Shown: piece by piece, positions 8,540 through 17,366 of the stretch | Numbering within the stretch: position 1 is the stretch's first letter | How the letters are laid out: each line of letters begins with the position of its first letter | Source of the DNA: Micromonospora sp. WMMD1120 | GTDB lineage: Bacteria > Actinomycetota > Actinomycetes > Mycobacteriales > Micromonosporaceae | NCBI RefSeq assembly: GCF_029626235.1 | Contig: NZ_JARUBO010000005.1 | Coordinates: 6,854,001-6,918,000, forward strand | Length of the DNA stretch: 64,000 nt | Reading direction: 5' to 3' | Position numbers and translations under genes: made by a program | Notes under the pieces: model-generated | Database searches by the model: none | The model's input: only the letters and a program-made list of their open reading frames with translations | Told to the model about the DNA's origin: nothing

Positions 8540-8758
8540 CCACCGGCAGTCCTGTTCAGCGGAGCGGCCGCGTCGCGGACAGCCGGTCATGGTGATGGTG
8601 ACCATGGCGCGCCAAGGCACCAGCCTCTCGTCGGGCACAGACGCGTGCGTGCCGTAGTCGTGCAGGCACGGGTGCAAGAGGAACGGCCGTTCGGTGGCGA
8701 GCACCGCTCGGCCGTTGCGGCGCAGCTCCAGGTGCACGGGCAGTCCGGTTACGAACCC
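8540..8758 (-). pseudogene. Fragment of a small metal-binding or P19-like protein
   Basis: The leftward frame reads TGLPVHLELRRNGRAV, then PFLLHPCLHDYGTHASVPDE and MVTITMTG. Its His-rich beta pattern is like the Fe-transport P19 or FixH-like fold. It has no start codon and dissolves into low-complexity sequence, so I take it as a remnant. Family assignment is weak. Confidence 0.22.
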
Positions 8759-8784
8759 GCCGCGGCGTCGATGTCGCGGTCGCT

Positions 8785-9045
8785 TCAGCCGTCCGAGCGG
8801 TTGGGATCAGGAATTACCGATCCGCGAGAGGGTAGGCGGATGACGACGATGGCGGTGTCGTCATGGACGTGACCGGCGGTGTAGGTGGTGACGGGGCACC
8901 TCTGCCGGTCAGCTCGTCGACGCGGTCGACAACGCGCCTTGTTGTCAGCGAGGACCCCGTACAGCCGCTCGATGCCGAACAGGTCACGGCTACCGTCGCG
9001 ACGGCTTTCGGTGACACCGTCGGCGTAGATGTCGGCGACGGCGAG
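8785..9045 (-). pseudogene. 3' remnant of a PP2C/SpoIIE (RsbU-type) phosphatase
   Basis: The leftward frame contains IYADGVTESRRDGSRDLFG and ends near HVHDDTAIVVIRLPSR. This is the characteristic C-terminal stretch of SpoIIE/RsbU phosphatases, with TDGVTE- and DDTAIVVIRL-type motifs. The upstream catalytic part is absent, because the same DNA beyond about 9050 encodes a sigma-factor fragment on the other strand. The piece between the motifs (residues NKARCRPRRRADRQ) is degraded. It is a decayed partner of the SigB/F-type system next to it. Confidence 0.6.
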
Positions 9046-9049
9046 CGCG

Positions 9050-9300
9050 GCGCCGGACTGGGCGAGATGGTGGGCGGCGACGACGCCGAATTCGCCCAAG
9101 CCGAGCTGCGTCTGGCCCTCGGCCCCGCGCTGGCCACCCTCGACGAGCGGGAACAGAAGATCCTCATGCTGGGCTTCTGCGGCAACCAGACCCAGAGCGA
9201 GATCGCCGAGCAGGTCGGCATCTCGCAGATGCACGTCTCGCGGCTGCTGGCCCGCGCGCTCGTCAAACTACGCGCGCAGTTGGCCGACGTCGCCTACTGA
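9050..9300 (+). pseudogene. 3' remnant of a SigB/SigF-type sigma factor
   Basis: The rightward frame reads LGEMVGGDDAEF, then LATLDEREQKILMLGFCGN and QVGISQMHVSRLLARAL. That is sigma region 4 of the SigB/SigF/SigG family with its helix-turn-helix. Regions 2 and 3 are missing, because sequence before about 9050 matches the phosphatase remnant on the opposite strand. A start at 8863 is possible but would add about 60 residues of unrelated sequence. Probably non-functional; it could at most make a DNA-binding stub. Confidence 0.65.
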
Positions 9301-9486
9301 TCGCGCAACCTACCGCGAAGTCCAGCCGCACGTTCGCTCAGGAGGCACGCATTCCGTCATGGGAGGTTCCCTGCGCCGGGCTTGCTCCTCCTGACAGCAC
9401 CCGGACCTTCGAGGCCCATGGTCGACACGGCCAGCCACGAGACGATTTATCAATCATCGTGGCTGGCGGCCTACAGTCGTAGGCTC

Positions 9487-9969
9487 GTGCACGTGAACAC
9501 TGCCGCCGACGCCACCGGCACCCGGCCCTCCACACTGCGAATCCTACTGGTCGAGGACGACCCGGCCGACGTCGCCCTTATCGAAAACGCTGTCGCGGCG
9601 CGCAGGCTACCCACCGAGCTGCACCATGTCGGCGACGGTGAGGAGGCCATGGCATTCCTGAACCGCACCGATGCCCACACGAACGCACCACGCCCCGATC
9701 TGATCATCCTCGACTTGAACATGCCTCGGATGAACGGGCGCGAGGTCCTGTCGGCAGTCAAGTCCGACGACCAGCTGAAGGCGATTCCCATCGTGGTTTT
9801 CACGACCTCCGGCATCGACGCGGATGTGCTCATCAGCTACTCCGCCCACGCCAACGCCTACGTCACCAAGCCCCTCGACCTTCCCACCTTTGAGCGCGTC
9901 GTCAGCGACATCCACCGCTTCTACAGCAATATCGCCTCGCTTCCTCCCGCACGGCCGGACGTCGGCTAG
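9487..9969 (+). CDS. Stand-alone response regulator (Rcp1-like)
   Basis: A 160-residue receiver domain without an output domain. It shows the acidic pair in LRILLVEDDPADV, the phospho-acceptor Asp in LIILDLNMPRMNG, the Thr/Ser in VVFTTSG and the Lys in AYVTKPLD. The extended spacing and ENAVAARRLPTELHHVGDG match the single-domain Rcp1 family that partners with phytochrome or hybrid histidine kinases. Starts at GTG 9487 or 9493 are both possible; an upstream ATG would add a poorly coding tail. No kinase gene is adjacent, so the partner is elsewhere. The 285 bases after it hold nothing I can assign. Confidence 0.88.
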   Translation: MHVNTAADATGTRPSTLRILLVEDDPADVALIENAVAARRLPTELHHVGDGEEAMAFLNRTDAHTNAPRPDLIILDLNMPRMNGREVLSAVKSDDQLKAIPIVVFTTSGIDADVLISYSAHANAYVTKPLDLPTFERVVSDIHRFYSNIASLPPARPDVG

Positions 9970-10254
9970 GTCACGAAGCTGGCATTGCCGGAGGCGTTCC
10001 AGCCTTCCCACTCAGCACCCGCCGGCCCTGGTATTCGATGAGCGCGATCAGATGTCCAGCACGGTTGATTGCCTCAGGTGGATTGCGTTGTGCAGAAGGT
10101 GCGAAAGTTGAAGGAAACGCCGAATCCCGACAGATGCTGTGGATCGCCCCTACATAGGCGCTGAGCAGGGAATTCATCCCTGCACCTCCGCCGGCGACGG
10201 CGTCGGATTCCGCCGAGGAGTCCGGCGGTGCATCTGATCAAGGAAGTGCCTCTC

Positions 10255-11181
10255 ATGCACCGCACGCTCCGCCGAGGGCTGCTCGCAGCAGCCACAATGA
10301 TCGCCGTCAGCATCGGGATCACCGCGACGCCAGTCAACGCCGCTCCACCAGGCCACCGCACCGCAGCGAGCATCCCGGCGCGCGGCCTTCCCACGTTGGG
10401 CTGTGGGACCTGCACGCTGCTGTGGGACCTGCTCAACGCCGGAGGCCGCAACGGGCTCGTCGCCATCGGTCTCAGCGACGGTCAGCGGCTGATCAAGTTC
10501 GCCGCCAACCGCCCCGGCTTGGCCTGCACCATCGGCCCGGTCGACCTGCCCGGCAGTGAAGTGCTCATCAGCATCGACTTTCGCGTCCAGGACGGAGGGC
10601 TCTACGGCGTCGGGAACAACGGCGGCATCTACGCGCTGAACACGCGCACCGCGGCGGCCACGAAGGTCAGCCAACTGACCGTCGCGCTCAACGGCACGTC
10701 GTTCGGCATCGACTTCAATCCCGCCGCCGACCGACTCCGGATCATCAGCGACACCGGCCAGAACCTGCGCCACAACATCAACCCCGGCGGCACGACCCTT
10801 GTCGACGGCCCTCTCACCTACCCGCCCAGCACAGCCGCCGTCGGTGTCACCGCCGCGGCGTACACCAACAACGACCTGAACCCCGCCACCGCAACCACCC
10901 TGTTCGACATCGACACCAACCTCGACCAGGTCGTCCTGCAATCCCCCGCCAACTCCGGGCAACTCGCCGCCACCGGCGCACTGGGGGTCAACGCGAACCT
11001 CCAGGCAGGCTTTGACATCCACAGCACTCTGAGTGGCGACCGCGCCGTCGCCAACAACGCCTACGCCGTCCTCAACGGCTCCCGGCTCTACCGGGTCGAC
11101 CTCCTCACCGGCGCGGCTCAGACGACAGGCGCGTTCAACGGACACGTGGTCGTCGACCTCGCCCTACTATTGCGACAGTAG
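10255..11181 (+). CDS. Secreted DUF4394 domain protein
   Basis: A 308-residue protein with a clear signal peptide (LLAAATMIAVSIGITATPVNA) and then a beta-propeller-like body typical of DUF4394: SDGQRLIKF, RVQDGGLYGVGNNGGIYAL, FGIDFNPAADRLRIISDTG, TLFDIDTNLD and AYAVLN. The ATG at 10255 is preferred because AAGGAAG precedes it; an earlier in-frame GTG at 10228 would put extra residues before the signal sequence. DUF4394 proteins are exported and of unknown function. The gene is monocistronic between the response regulator and the protease. Confidence 0.85.
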   Translation: MHRTLRRGLLAAATMIAVSIGITATPVNAAPPGHRTAASIPARGLPTLGCGTCTLLWDLLNAGGRNGLVAIGLSDGQRLIKFAANRPGLACTIGPVDLPGSEVLISIDFRVQDGGLYGVGNNGGIYALNTRTAAATKVSQLTVALNGTSFGIDFNPAADRLRIISDTGQNLRHNINPGGTTLVDGPLTYPPSTAAVGVTAAAYTNNDLNPATATTLFDIDTNLDQVVLQSPANSGQLAATGALGVNANLQAGFDIHSTLSGDRAVANNAYAVLNGSRLYRVDLLTGAAQTTGAFNGHVVVDLALLLRQ

Positions 11182-11584
11182 CCGGGCCCGGCAGACATGA
11201 TGCTCCCCTGCGGGTCGCAGTGCTCACTGGCCAGGTGTTGCTGCGTCACATCTTGCCGTCCGGCCTGCGAGCTCCCCCACCACGGCTGAGCCTGCCCGCT
11301 GGCCGACCAGCGGTCCACCGGGCAGACGTTCGCTGGCCCTAACCTCACTTCGTTGGGTGACCGCGCCAGGGCTTTCCGTAGCCAACTCGGCGAAGACCGC
11401 ACCACTGGGCCGGTTCAAGCCGAGGCCGGCGAACGATCAGACTCATAAACAGTTTTGACGTTACAAATCATCGAACCTTGTTAACCAGCCTGTCTTCGTC
11501 GTCCGTCCTGGCCCTACCTTTCGGCACAACCGCCGAGTTCGTTGTCATCGGGACGCGAGCGGGGCGTCGACAGGAGGTCCACCC
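11182..11584. other. Intergenic stretch upstream of the protease gene
   Basis: No gene is evident. AT-richer sequence around 11445-11490 contains TTGACG at 11455-11460, a good -35 candidate, but no convincing -10 at standard spacing. AGGAGG at about 11572-11577 is the ribosome binding site of the protease GTG start. Confidence 0.4.
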
Positions 11585-13531
11585 GTGTTGCAACGACTCC
11601 CAGCCGCCGGCTTCGCGCTCGTCATGGCGTTAAGCGGCGCCATCGGCGTCGGTGGTGCGGCTCAGGCCGCACCGACCGGCACCATCAGGTACGCGGACGG
11701 CCCCAACGCGGTGGCCGACCGTTACATCATCACGCTGACGTCCACCGCGGTGGCCGCAACTCCCGTCGCCACGAAGGCACGTGAGCTGACCGGCCGCTTC
11801 GGTGGCCAAACGCGACACGTGTACGCGTCGGCTCTACCCGGCTTCGCGGCGGCCATGTCCGCCAAGCAGGCACAACGGCTCGCCGCCGACCCGTCCGTCG
11901 CGGCGGTCGAGCAGGTCCAGCGGATTGGTGTGCTGGACACCCAGAACAACCCGCCGAACTGGGGGGACGACCGGATCGACCAGCGCAACCTGCCGTTGAA
12001 CCAGACCTTCACCTATCCGGCCAACCCGGGCCAGGGGGTCACCGTCTACGTCCTCGACACCGGGATCAACGCCAACCACAACGAGTTCACCGGTCGCGTG
12101 CGGCAGGGAACTGACATGGTGGACAACGACAGCACCCCCCAGGACTGCCATGGACACGGCACACATGTCGCCGGCACCGCCGTGGGCACCGCGTACGGCA
12201 TCGCGAAGAAGGCCAACGTGGTTGCCGTACGCGTGCTCAACTGCCAGGGCAGCGGCACGAACGACGACCTGATCGCGGGAATCAACTGGGTACGCGCCAA
12301 CGCGCAGAAGCCGGCGGTTGTCAACTACAGCATCGGCTGCGGAAGCCGGTGCACCAGCCAGGCGATGGACAGTGCCGTCACCAGCCTGATCAACTCGGGT
12401 GTCCAGTTCGTACAGGCGGCCGGCAACTCCTCCGACGATGCCTGCTACTACAGCCCGCAGGCGGTCAGCGCCGCTATCACGGTCGGCAACAGCACCAGCT
12501 CCGACGGACGTAACAGCAGCAGCAACTACGGCTCCTGCCTGGACATTTTCGCCCCCGGCACCAGCATCGTCTCGGCGTCGTACTCCAGCAACAACGGCAG
12601 CGCCACGATGACGGGCACCTCGATGGCGTCACCGCACACGACCGGTGCCGCAGCGCTGTACCTGGGCGTGAACCCCAGCGCGACGCCCGCCCAGGTCCGG
12701 AACGCGCTGGTGACCAACGGCACCAGCGGCAAGATCACCAGTCCGGGTAGCGGCTCACCGAACGTGCTGCTCTACACCGGGTTCATCGGCGGCACCGACC
12801 CCGGTCCGGGCAGTCCGACAGTGACCAACCCGGGTAACCGCACCCCGGCTGTCGGCCAGGCCGTTGACGTGCAGGTGCAGGGCAGCGGCGGTACCACCCC
12901 GTACACCTGGAGCGCCTCGGGTTTGCCGGCCGGTCTCACCATTGGCGCGTCCACCGGACGGATCACCGGCAGCGCCACCACGGCGGGCACCTCCACCGTC
13001 ACGGTGACCCTCACCGACGCGGCGGGGCGAACTGCTACCGCGACCTTCACCTGGACGGTGACCAGCGGTGGTGGTGGCTGCACGCCGGCGCAGGTCGTCG
13101 GCAATCCCGGCTTCGAGAGCGGCACCTCACCGTGGACCGCGACGGCGAACGTGATCGGCACCTGGTCGCAGTACCCGGCGCGCTCCGGCACCCGGAACGC
13201 CTGGCTCAACGGCGGCGGCCAGGTGCAGACCGACACCATCTCGCAGGCGGTGACGATTCCGGCCGGATGCACCAACGCAACGCTGCGCTTCTGGCTTCGA
13301 ATCACCACAGCCGAATACGAGAACCTCGCCTACGACCGGTTGACCGTCACACTCGGCAACACCGCGCTCACCACCTACACGAACCTGGACAGGACCAACG
13401 GGTACGTCGAGAAGACCATCAACGTCGGGCAGTTCGCCGGGCAGACCGCCACGTTGACGTTCAACGGGGTGGAGGATTGGTCGTACCAGACCAGCTTCGT
13501 GATCGACGACGTGACGATCAGCGCAAGCTGA
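11585..13531 (+). CDS. Secreted S8 (subtilisin-like) serine protease with Ig-like and C-terminal beta domains
   Basis: A 648-residue preproenzyme: signal peptide (residues 1-28), inhibitor I9-type propeptide (about 30-115, DRYIITL...GRFGGQTRHVY), then the proteinase-K-like catalytic domain with Asp158 (VLDTGI), His191 (GHGTHVAGT), the oxyanion Asn in QAAGNSS, and Ser346 (GTSMASPH). A putative-Ig domain follows (PAVGQAVDVQVQGSGGTTPYTW), then a roughly 150-residue jelly-roll-like domain starting GNPGFESG. The GTG start has AGGAGG seven bases upstream. It would act outside the cell, where its role is nutritional or processing. Monocistronic. Confidence 0.92.
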   Translation: MLQRLPAAGFALVMALSGAIGVGGAAQAAPTGTIRYADGPNAVADRYIITLTSTAVAATPVATKARELTGRFGGQTRHVYASALPGFAAAMSAKQAQRLAADPSVAAVEQVQRIGVLDTQNNPPNWGDDRIDQRNLPLNQTFTYPANPGQGVTVYVLDTGINANHNEFTGRVRQGTDMVDNDSTPQDCHGHGTHVAGTAVGTAYGIAKKANVVAVRVLNCQGSGTNDDLIAGINWVRANAQKPAVVNYSIGCGSRCTSQAMDSAVTSLINSGVQFVQAAGNSSDDACYYSPQAVSAAITVGNSTSSDGRNSSSNYGSCLDIFAPGTSIVSASYSSNNGSATMTGTSMASPHTTGAAALYLGVNPSATPAQVRNALVTNGTSGKITSPGSGSPNVLLYTGFIGGTDPGPGSPTVTNPGNRTPAVGQAVDVQVQGSGGTTPYTWSASGLPAGLTIGASTGRITGSATTAGTSTVTVTLTDAAGRTATATFTWTVTSGGGGCTPAQVVGNPGFESGTSPWTATANVIGTWSQYPARSGTRNAWLNGGGQVQTDTISQAVTIPAGCTNATLRFWLRITTAEYENLAYDRLTVTLGNTALTTYTNLDRTNGYVEKTINVGQFAGQTATLTFNGVEDWSYQTSFVIDDVTISAS

Positions 13532-13579
13532 CCGGCAAGCTGACACCGGAGTGGGCGGCTCGCGGACCCGGCGAGCCGC

Positions 13580-14515
13580 TCACTCCCACTCCCAGCGCAT
13601 ACCCACGATCCCTGGGGGTACGTCGGAGGCAACGATGTGAGCGCCGTGGGTTGAGCCGATCCACGCCTCCCACACGCCCTGGTCCGGCGCATTGAGGCCA
13701 CGTCGCTCGAAGCGGTGGCAGCGGGCCGGCACCGCGTCGTGGTCGAACTGCACCTGGAGCACGTACTCGGTGACCGGAGTGGAGAACCCCCGGTAGTAGT
13801 TGTCAGTTGGCGACTGCGAGGTGCTGAGGAACTCGTACTCGATCACGACGGTGTCGCCCTGGGCCAGCATCCGGTCGAATATGATCTCGGCGACGAGTAG
13901 GCCCGATCCGCGGTCCCACCGGACCCGGCCGACCCGGCAGTTGCGTGCCGCGTTGATCCGGGTCGACGCCGTCAGGTCGTCGGTGCGGAAGATACCCACC
14001 GTCCGCGAGACCCGGTCGGTGTTGGCCCGGAGTACCTGCCGACAGGTCAGGCTGATCTCCTGGCGTCGGTCGCCCACCACGTAGAGGTCGTGCAGGCTGA
14101 GCCGGGTCAGCTCGTGGTACAGCCACCGGTCGACCTCGGCGACCAGCTTGGCCACGCTGGTGCCGTCGGTGAAGAGACGATCGATCTCGATCGTGCCAGG
14201 TGGTTGGCTCAGCCAACGCCCCCGAGGTCGACGGGGCCCGAGTTGAACGATCAAGGACTCGGCTGGGAGCGAAAGGATTCTTTCCAGGAGCCGGACCGCC
14301 TTGATGGACTCCGGGCGTTCCGGTCGGCTACGACCGCGCCGCCAGTAACTCAGCGTGGTAAGGCTCACGTTGACTCCGGCGTTCGACAGCTGCTCCTGGA
14401 TCTCCTCCAGCCTTAATCCGCGATCCTCGATGGCAAGGTGAAGCGCCGCCGAGAACGGGCCGGTCCGCAAAGCGTGCGCCAGATCCCGGCTCAACTCGGT
14501 GGGGGCCCTCTCCAT
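13580..14515 (-). CDS. HTH regulator-like protein with large C-terminal domain
   Basis: A 311-residue protein. The N-terminal 70 residues contain a Cro/XRE-like helix-turn-helix (LRLEEIQEQLSNAGVNVSLTTLSYWRRGRS). The remaining roughly 230 residues form an uncharacterised beta-rich domain ending VGMRWEWE. This architecture recurs in actinobacteria, but the C-terminal ligand is unknown to me. The start at ATG 14515 (MERAPTELSRDL) is chosen; a longer reading would add poor-quality sequence across the intergenic region. It is divergent from an alpha/beta hydrolase gene, with two matching dyads between them, so it may repress one or both genes. Confidence 0.75.
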   Translation of the reverse strand: MERAPTELSRDLAHALRTGPFSAALHLAIEDRGLRLEEIQEQLSNAGVNVSLTTLSYWRRGRSRPERPESIKAVRLLERILSLPAESLIVQLGPRRPRGRWLSQPPGTIEIDRLFTDGTSVAKLVAEVDRWLYHELTRLSLHDLYVVGDRRQEISLTCRQVLRANTDRVSRTVGIFRTDDLTASTRINAARNCRVGRVRWDRGSGLLVAEIIFDRMLAQGDTVVIEYEFLSTSQSPTDNYYRGFSTPVTEYVLQVQFDHDAVPARCHRFERRGLNAPDQGVWEAWIGSTHGAHIVASDVPPGIVGMRWEWE

Positions 14516-14653
14516 GTCCGCCGAGTATGGCGGTGCCACCGCCGTCGCGCCAGCGGTGGCGCCCGGTTCACAGCGGGCCCAGGAAGGGCCGGACACGTGC
14601 CGCGGATGTTCGCTCAACGCCTGCAGGGCCACAGTCTCGCCAGCATGCCCCCC

Positions 14654-14677
14654 CTGACTTTGCCTTGGAGAAGTTAG
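14654..14677. promoter_or_regulatory. Operator-like dyad 1 (CTGACTT-N10-AAGTTAG)
   Basis: Half-sites CTGACTT (14654-14660) and AAGTTAG (14671-14677) are separated by exactly 10 bases. They match dyad 2 in sequence and spacing. The location between divergent regulator and hydrolase genes suggests a repressor operator. Confidence 0.5.
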
Positions 14678-14688
14678 CCTGATACGGT

Positions 14689-14714
14689 CCTGACTTAGCA
14701 CTTGTGAAGTCAGG
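14689..14714. promoter_or_regulatory. Operator-like dyad 2 (CCTGACTT-N10-AAGTCAGG)
   Basis: A perfect 8-bp inverted repeat around a 10-base spacer, 36 bp downstream of dyad 1 and about 86 bp upstream of the hydrolase ATG. The shared half-site CTGACTT and identical spacer length argue for one protein binding both sites. Confidence 0.58.
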
Positions 14715-14799
14715 CGGTTCGGGCGAGAGCTGTCACCCGTGCGCCTGAACGGGCGCGACGTCTTACTCGGCCGCCGCCAGCACAGAGGAGTCTCTGGTC

Positions 14800-15639
14800 A
14801 TGTCAGCAGCCATACGCTCAGCTCTCGCCGAGACCCAATTCGTCGAGACGCGTGGCGGGCGCATCGCATATCGCCGGTTCGGCCAGCAGGCAGGCGTGCC
14901 GCTCGTACTGGCCATGCGCTTCCGCGGCACGATGGACCACTGGGATCCCACCCTCCTGGACGCTCTCGCCGCGCACCACGACGTCATCGTGTTCGACAAC
15001 GTCGGCACGGCAGCCAGCACGGGCGAGGCGCCGGCTTCGATCGAAGGGCTCGCCGACGGCCTTCTCGGCTTCGTCGAGGCGCTCGGCCTCGACCGGGTCG
15101 ACCTGCTGGGCTGGTCAATGGGCGGCTACGTGGTCCAGACCGCCGCCCTACAACTACCCGAGCGGATCCGCCGGCTTGTCGTCGCGGGCAGTGGACCCGG
15201 CGCCGCCCCCGGCGTCGAACGGATGACGCCCGAGATCATGCAGATCGCCACGAGGTCGACCAACGACGACGAGGACTACCTCCGCCTGTTCTTCCCGTCC
15301 GACCCTGACGCCCGGGACCGTGGGCTCGCGTCGCTACGTCGGTTGGACGCGCGCCTGAACGAGTCCGGCGCCGTTGTGGCCGCCGACACCGTTCGCCGGC
15401 AGCTCGCCGTGATCCAAGGGGTCGGGACGACGATCTGGGATCGGCTGGACCAGCTCACGCTACCCGTCCTGCTCGCCACCGGAGTTCAGGACGTGATGAT
15501 CTCCGCCTATGGCAACTTCCTGATGGCGCAGCGGCTCCCCAACGCCCGCCTGGTGATCTACAGCGACGCCGGCCACGGCTTCCTGTTCCAGCACGTCGAG
15601 GAGTTCGCCGAGGACGTGCACCGTTTCCTGAGCCGGTAG
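14800..15639 (+). CDS. Alpha/beta hydrolase
   Basis: A 279-residue soluble hydrolase of the alpha/beta fold. Nucleophile elbow GWSMGG (Ser106), oxyanion-side motif near FRGTMDHWD, an acid probably within LATGVQDVM, and the catalytic His in DAGHGFLFQH. It resembles the 3-oxoadipate enol-lactonase and haloperoxidase-like branch, but its substrate cannot be read from sequence. The ATG at 14800 has AGAGGAG upstream. It is divergent from the HTH regulator and sits behind two operator-like dyads, so regulation by that protein is plausible. Confidence 0.88.
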   Translation: MSAAIRSALAETQFVETRGGRIAYRRFGQQAGVPLVLAMRFRGTMDHWDPTLLDALAAHHDVIVFDNVGTAASTGEAPASIEGLADGLLGFVEALGLDRVDLLGWSMGGYVVQTAALQLPERIRRLVVAGSGPGAAPGVERMTPEIMQIATRSTNDDEDYLRLFFPSDPDARDRGLASLRRLDARLNESGAVVAADTVRRQLAVIQGVGTTIWDRLDQLTLPVLLATGVQDVMISAYGNFLMAQRLPNARLVIYSDAGHGFLFQHVEEFAEDVHRFLSR

Positions 15640-15739
15640 CGACCGGCATCGCAGGGCCTCTCCAGTGGTTGCCGCAACACCTCTTCTTGCTTGGCAGCCG
15701 ACTGCTGCGTACCTGATGACCAGCCCGGCCCACAGGTCG

Positions 15740-16066
15740 TTACGGCGACAGCGTGCGCGTGGCGGGTATGGGCGTCAACGTCCGAGTTCCGGTAACCGTG
15801 AATGCGCGTTCGACACGTGCGGACATCGGACCCGCTGCCCAGGAGGTTCGCCGTGGAGATGACGGCGCCCGGCTGAAGCAAAGCACGCAGCCGGGCGGCC
15901 CCGCGCGCGGGCGGCCGGGATGGGCGGTGAGCCATCCGTTCAGGGTGTCCAGTCGTTCCTGGAGGTGGGTGGGATGACAGTGGTCGCCGGCGAGCCAGAC
16001 CGGCACCGGGCCGACCGTTCCCACCGCTCCGCCCGGTGGGCCGGGTGTCACCAGCACCACGTCCAT
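15740..16066 (-). CDS. Possible hypothetical protein (weak)
   Basis: A leftward frame starting MDVVLVTPGPPGG contains VPVWLAGDHCHPTHLQERLD and TLNGWLTAHPGR with good codon bias over its first 60 residues. The remainder is low quality and probably not coding. No family recognised. Together with 16115-16355 it may be debris of one larger gene. Confidence 0.3.
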   Translation of the reverse strand: MDVVLVTPGPPGGAVGTVGPVPVWLAGDHCHPTHLQERLDTLNGWLTAHPGRPRAGPPGCVLCFSRAPSSPRRTSWAAGPMSARVERAFTVTGTRTLTPIPATRTLSP

Positions 16067-16114
16067 CCGGGGACAGCTCGGGTGGCGGTGTTCGCGTCTG
16101 CGCGCGTACCCCTG

Positions 16115-16355
16115 TCAGTGGGTGTCCGGGTGCACGCGCAGCGTGTGGTCGCCGTGCGGGCCGCGCACCCTGACCAACGTCGCGCCGGAGAGGCGGCGGG
16201 CGAGCACGGCCGCCACCGCTGCCGCGTGTGCCAGTCGGTGTGGGTCCGCGAGACGGCCCCGACCTCCACGACCTGACGCCGCCGAGGCCAATGCGCGGCC
16301 GGGCCAGCTCACCAGGCGCGACCGCGGCGACCAGGGCAGCCGTTGCCGCCACCAT
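16115..16355 (-). pseudogene. Frameshifted small hypothetical gene
   Basis: An ATG at 16355 opens MVAATAALVAAVAPGELARP. A different frame then carries LADPHRLAHAAAVAAVLARR and ends GDHTLRVHPDTH before a TGA at 16115. Both halves look coding but lie in different frames, so an indel near 16280 is likely. Function unknown. It lies downstream of, and in the same direction as, the SDR gene. Confidence 0.3.
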
Positions 16356-16554
16356 GTCGGACCGCTACCCCGGTCGAGAGGTGGGAAACAGTGGTCTGAA
16401 CCGCCGTACCCGTTGGTCCCTTTCCGGCGGCGACGGCGCAAGGACGGCCACGCCCTTGGCCGGGTCATCGCGGCATCGCGGCGGATGCAGCTCGGCTCGC
16501 ACGGGGACGCCTCGCTGCCAAGTCAGCGACCTCAGGCCGGTGCCGGCCTTGCCG

Positions 16555-17319
16555 TCAAGCAGCCGTGAGGCCGCCGTCGATCGCAAGCGCCGCCCCGGTG
16601 ACGAACTTGGCCTCGTCACTGAGCAGGAACGCGACGAAGGCCGCGATCTCGTCCGGCTGGGCGACCCGCCCTACCGGGTGCCACGACCCCGCCGCCCGGA
16701 CCGCTTCCTCCGGGTCCGTGCCCAGGTTGTTCCGCAACAGGGGGGTATCGACGCCACCGGTGACCAGCGCGTTGATCCGCACGCCGCTGGCCGCCACGTC
16801 CAAGGCCGCGGATCGGGTGAGCCCCACCACGCCGTGCTTGGCCGCACTGTAGGAGGCCATGCCGGCCGCGCCGGTCACGCCGAGGTTGGACGCGTTGTTG
16901 ACAATCGCGCCACCGCCGGTCGACCGCAGCGCGGGGATCTGATATTTGAGACCGAAGAAGACGCTGCCGAGGTTCAGCGCCAGATCGCCCTGCCAGGCGT
17001 CGCCATCGATATCGGTCAGCGGACCGACCGCGGTAGCCGCCCCGACGTTGTTGAACGCGCCGTCGAGTCGCGCGTACCGCTGGACCGTTTGTCGGACGAG
17101 TGCTGCCACCTCGGCCTCCACCGTCACGTCGGTGGGCACGAAGTGGGCGTCCCGGCCGGCGGAGCGCAGCTCGGCGGCGAACGCCTCGCCCGCGTCCTTC
17201 CCGCGTGCGGCCAGCATTACCTTCGCGCCTTCGGCAGAGACCCGTTTGGCGACGGCCCGGCCCATGCCGGACGTGGCACCGGTGATCAGGATGACCTTGT
17301 CTGCGAAACGTGTGGACAC
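16555..17319 (-). CDS. SDR family oxidoreductase
   Basis: A 254-residue classical short-chain dehydrogenase. NAD(P)-binding TGATSGMG (13-20), NNVG in place of NNAG (90-93), Asn116, and the catalytic set Ser144, Tyr157 and Lys161 (SYSAAKHG). The conserved C-terminal segment VTGAALAIDGG is present. Length and motifs are complete. It is transcribed after the MDR gene in the same direction with a gap of about 47 bases, so the two reductases are probably one operon, likely controlled by the divergent HxlR regulator. Substrate unknown. Confidence 0.92.
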   Translation of the reverse strand: MSTRFADKVILITGATSGMGRAVAKRVSAEGAKVMLAARGKDAGEAFAAELRSAGRDAHFVPTDVTVEAEVAALVRQTVQRYARLDGAFNNVGAATAVGPLTDIDGDAWQGDLALNLGSVFFGLKYQIPALRSTGGGAIVNNASNLGVTGAAGMASYSAAKHGVVGLTRSAALDVAASGVRINALVTGGVDTPLLRNNLGTDPEEAVRAAGSWHPVGRVAQPDEIAAFVAFLLSDEAKFVTGAALAIDGGLTAA

Positions 17320-17366
17320 GACTGCTCCTGTTGGATGGTGGTCAGGGATAAAGGGAGTCGAACGGG

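Noticed and set aside
8128..8657. Rightward frames over the CHRD-like gene
   Set aside because: Antisense of a well-supported exported protein.
11455..11483. Full sigma-70 promoter for the S8 protease
   Set aside because: A good -35 (TTGACG) is present, but the spacer-correct -10 does not match, so it is only noted.
15558..16355. Long leftward frame overlapping the hydrolase 3' end
   Set aside because: Mixed, Pro/Arg-rich text spanning two better short frames and a gene on the other strand.
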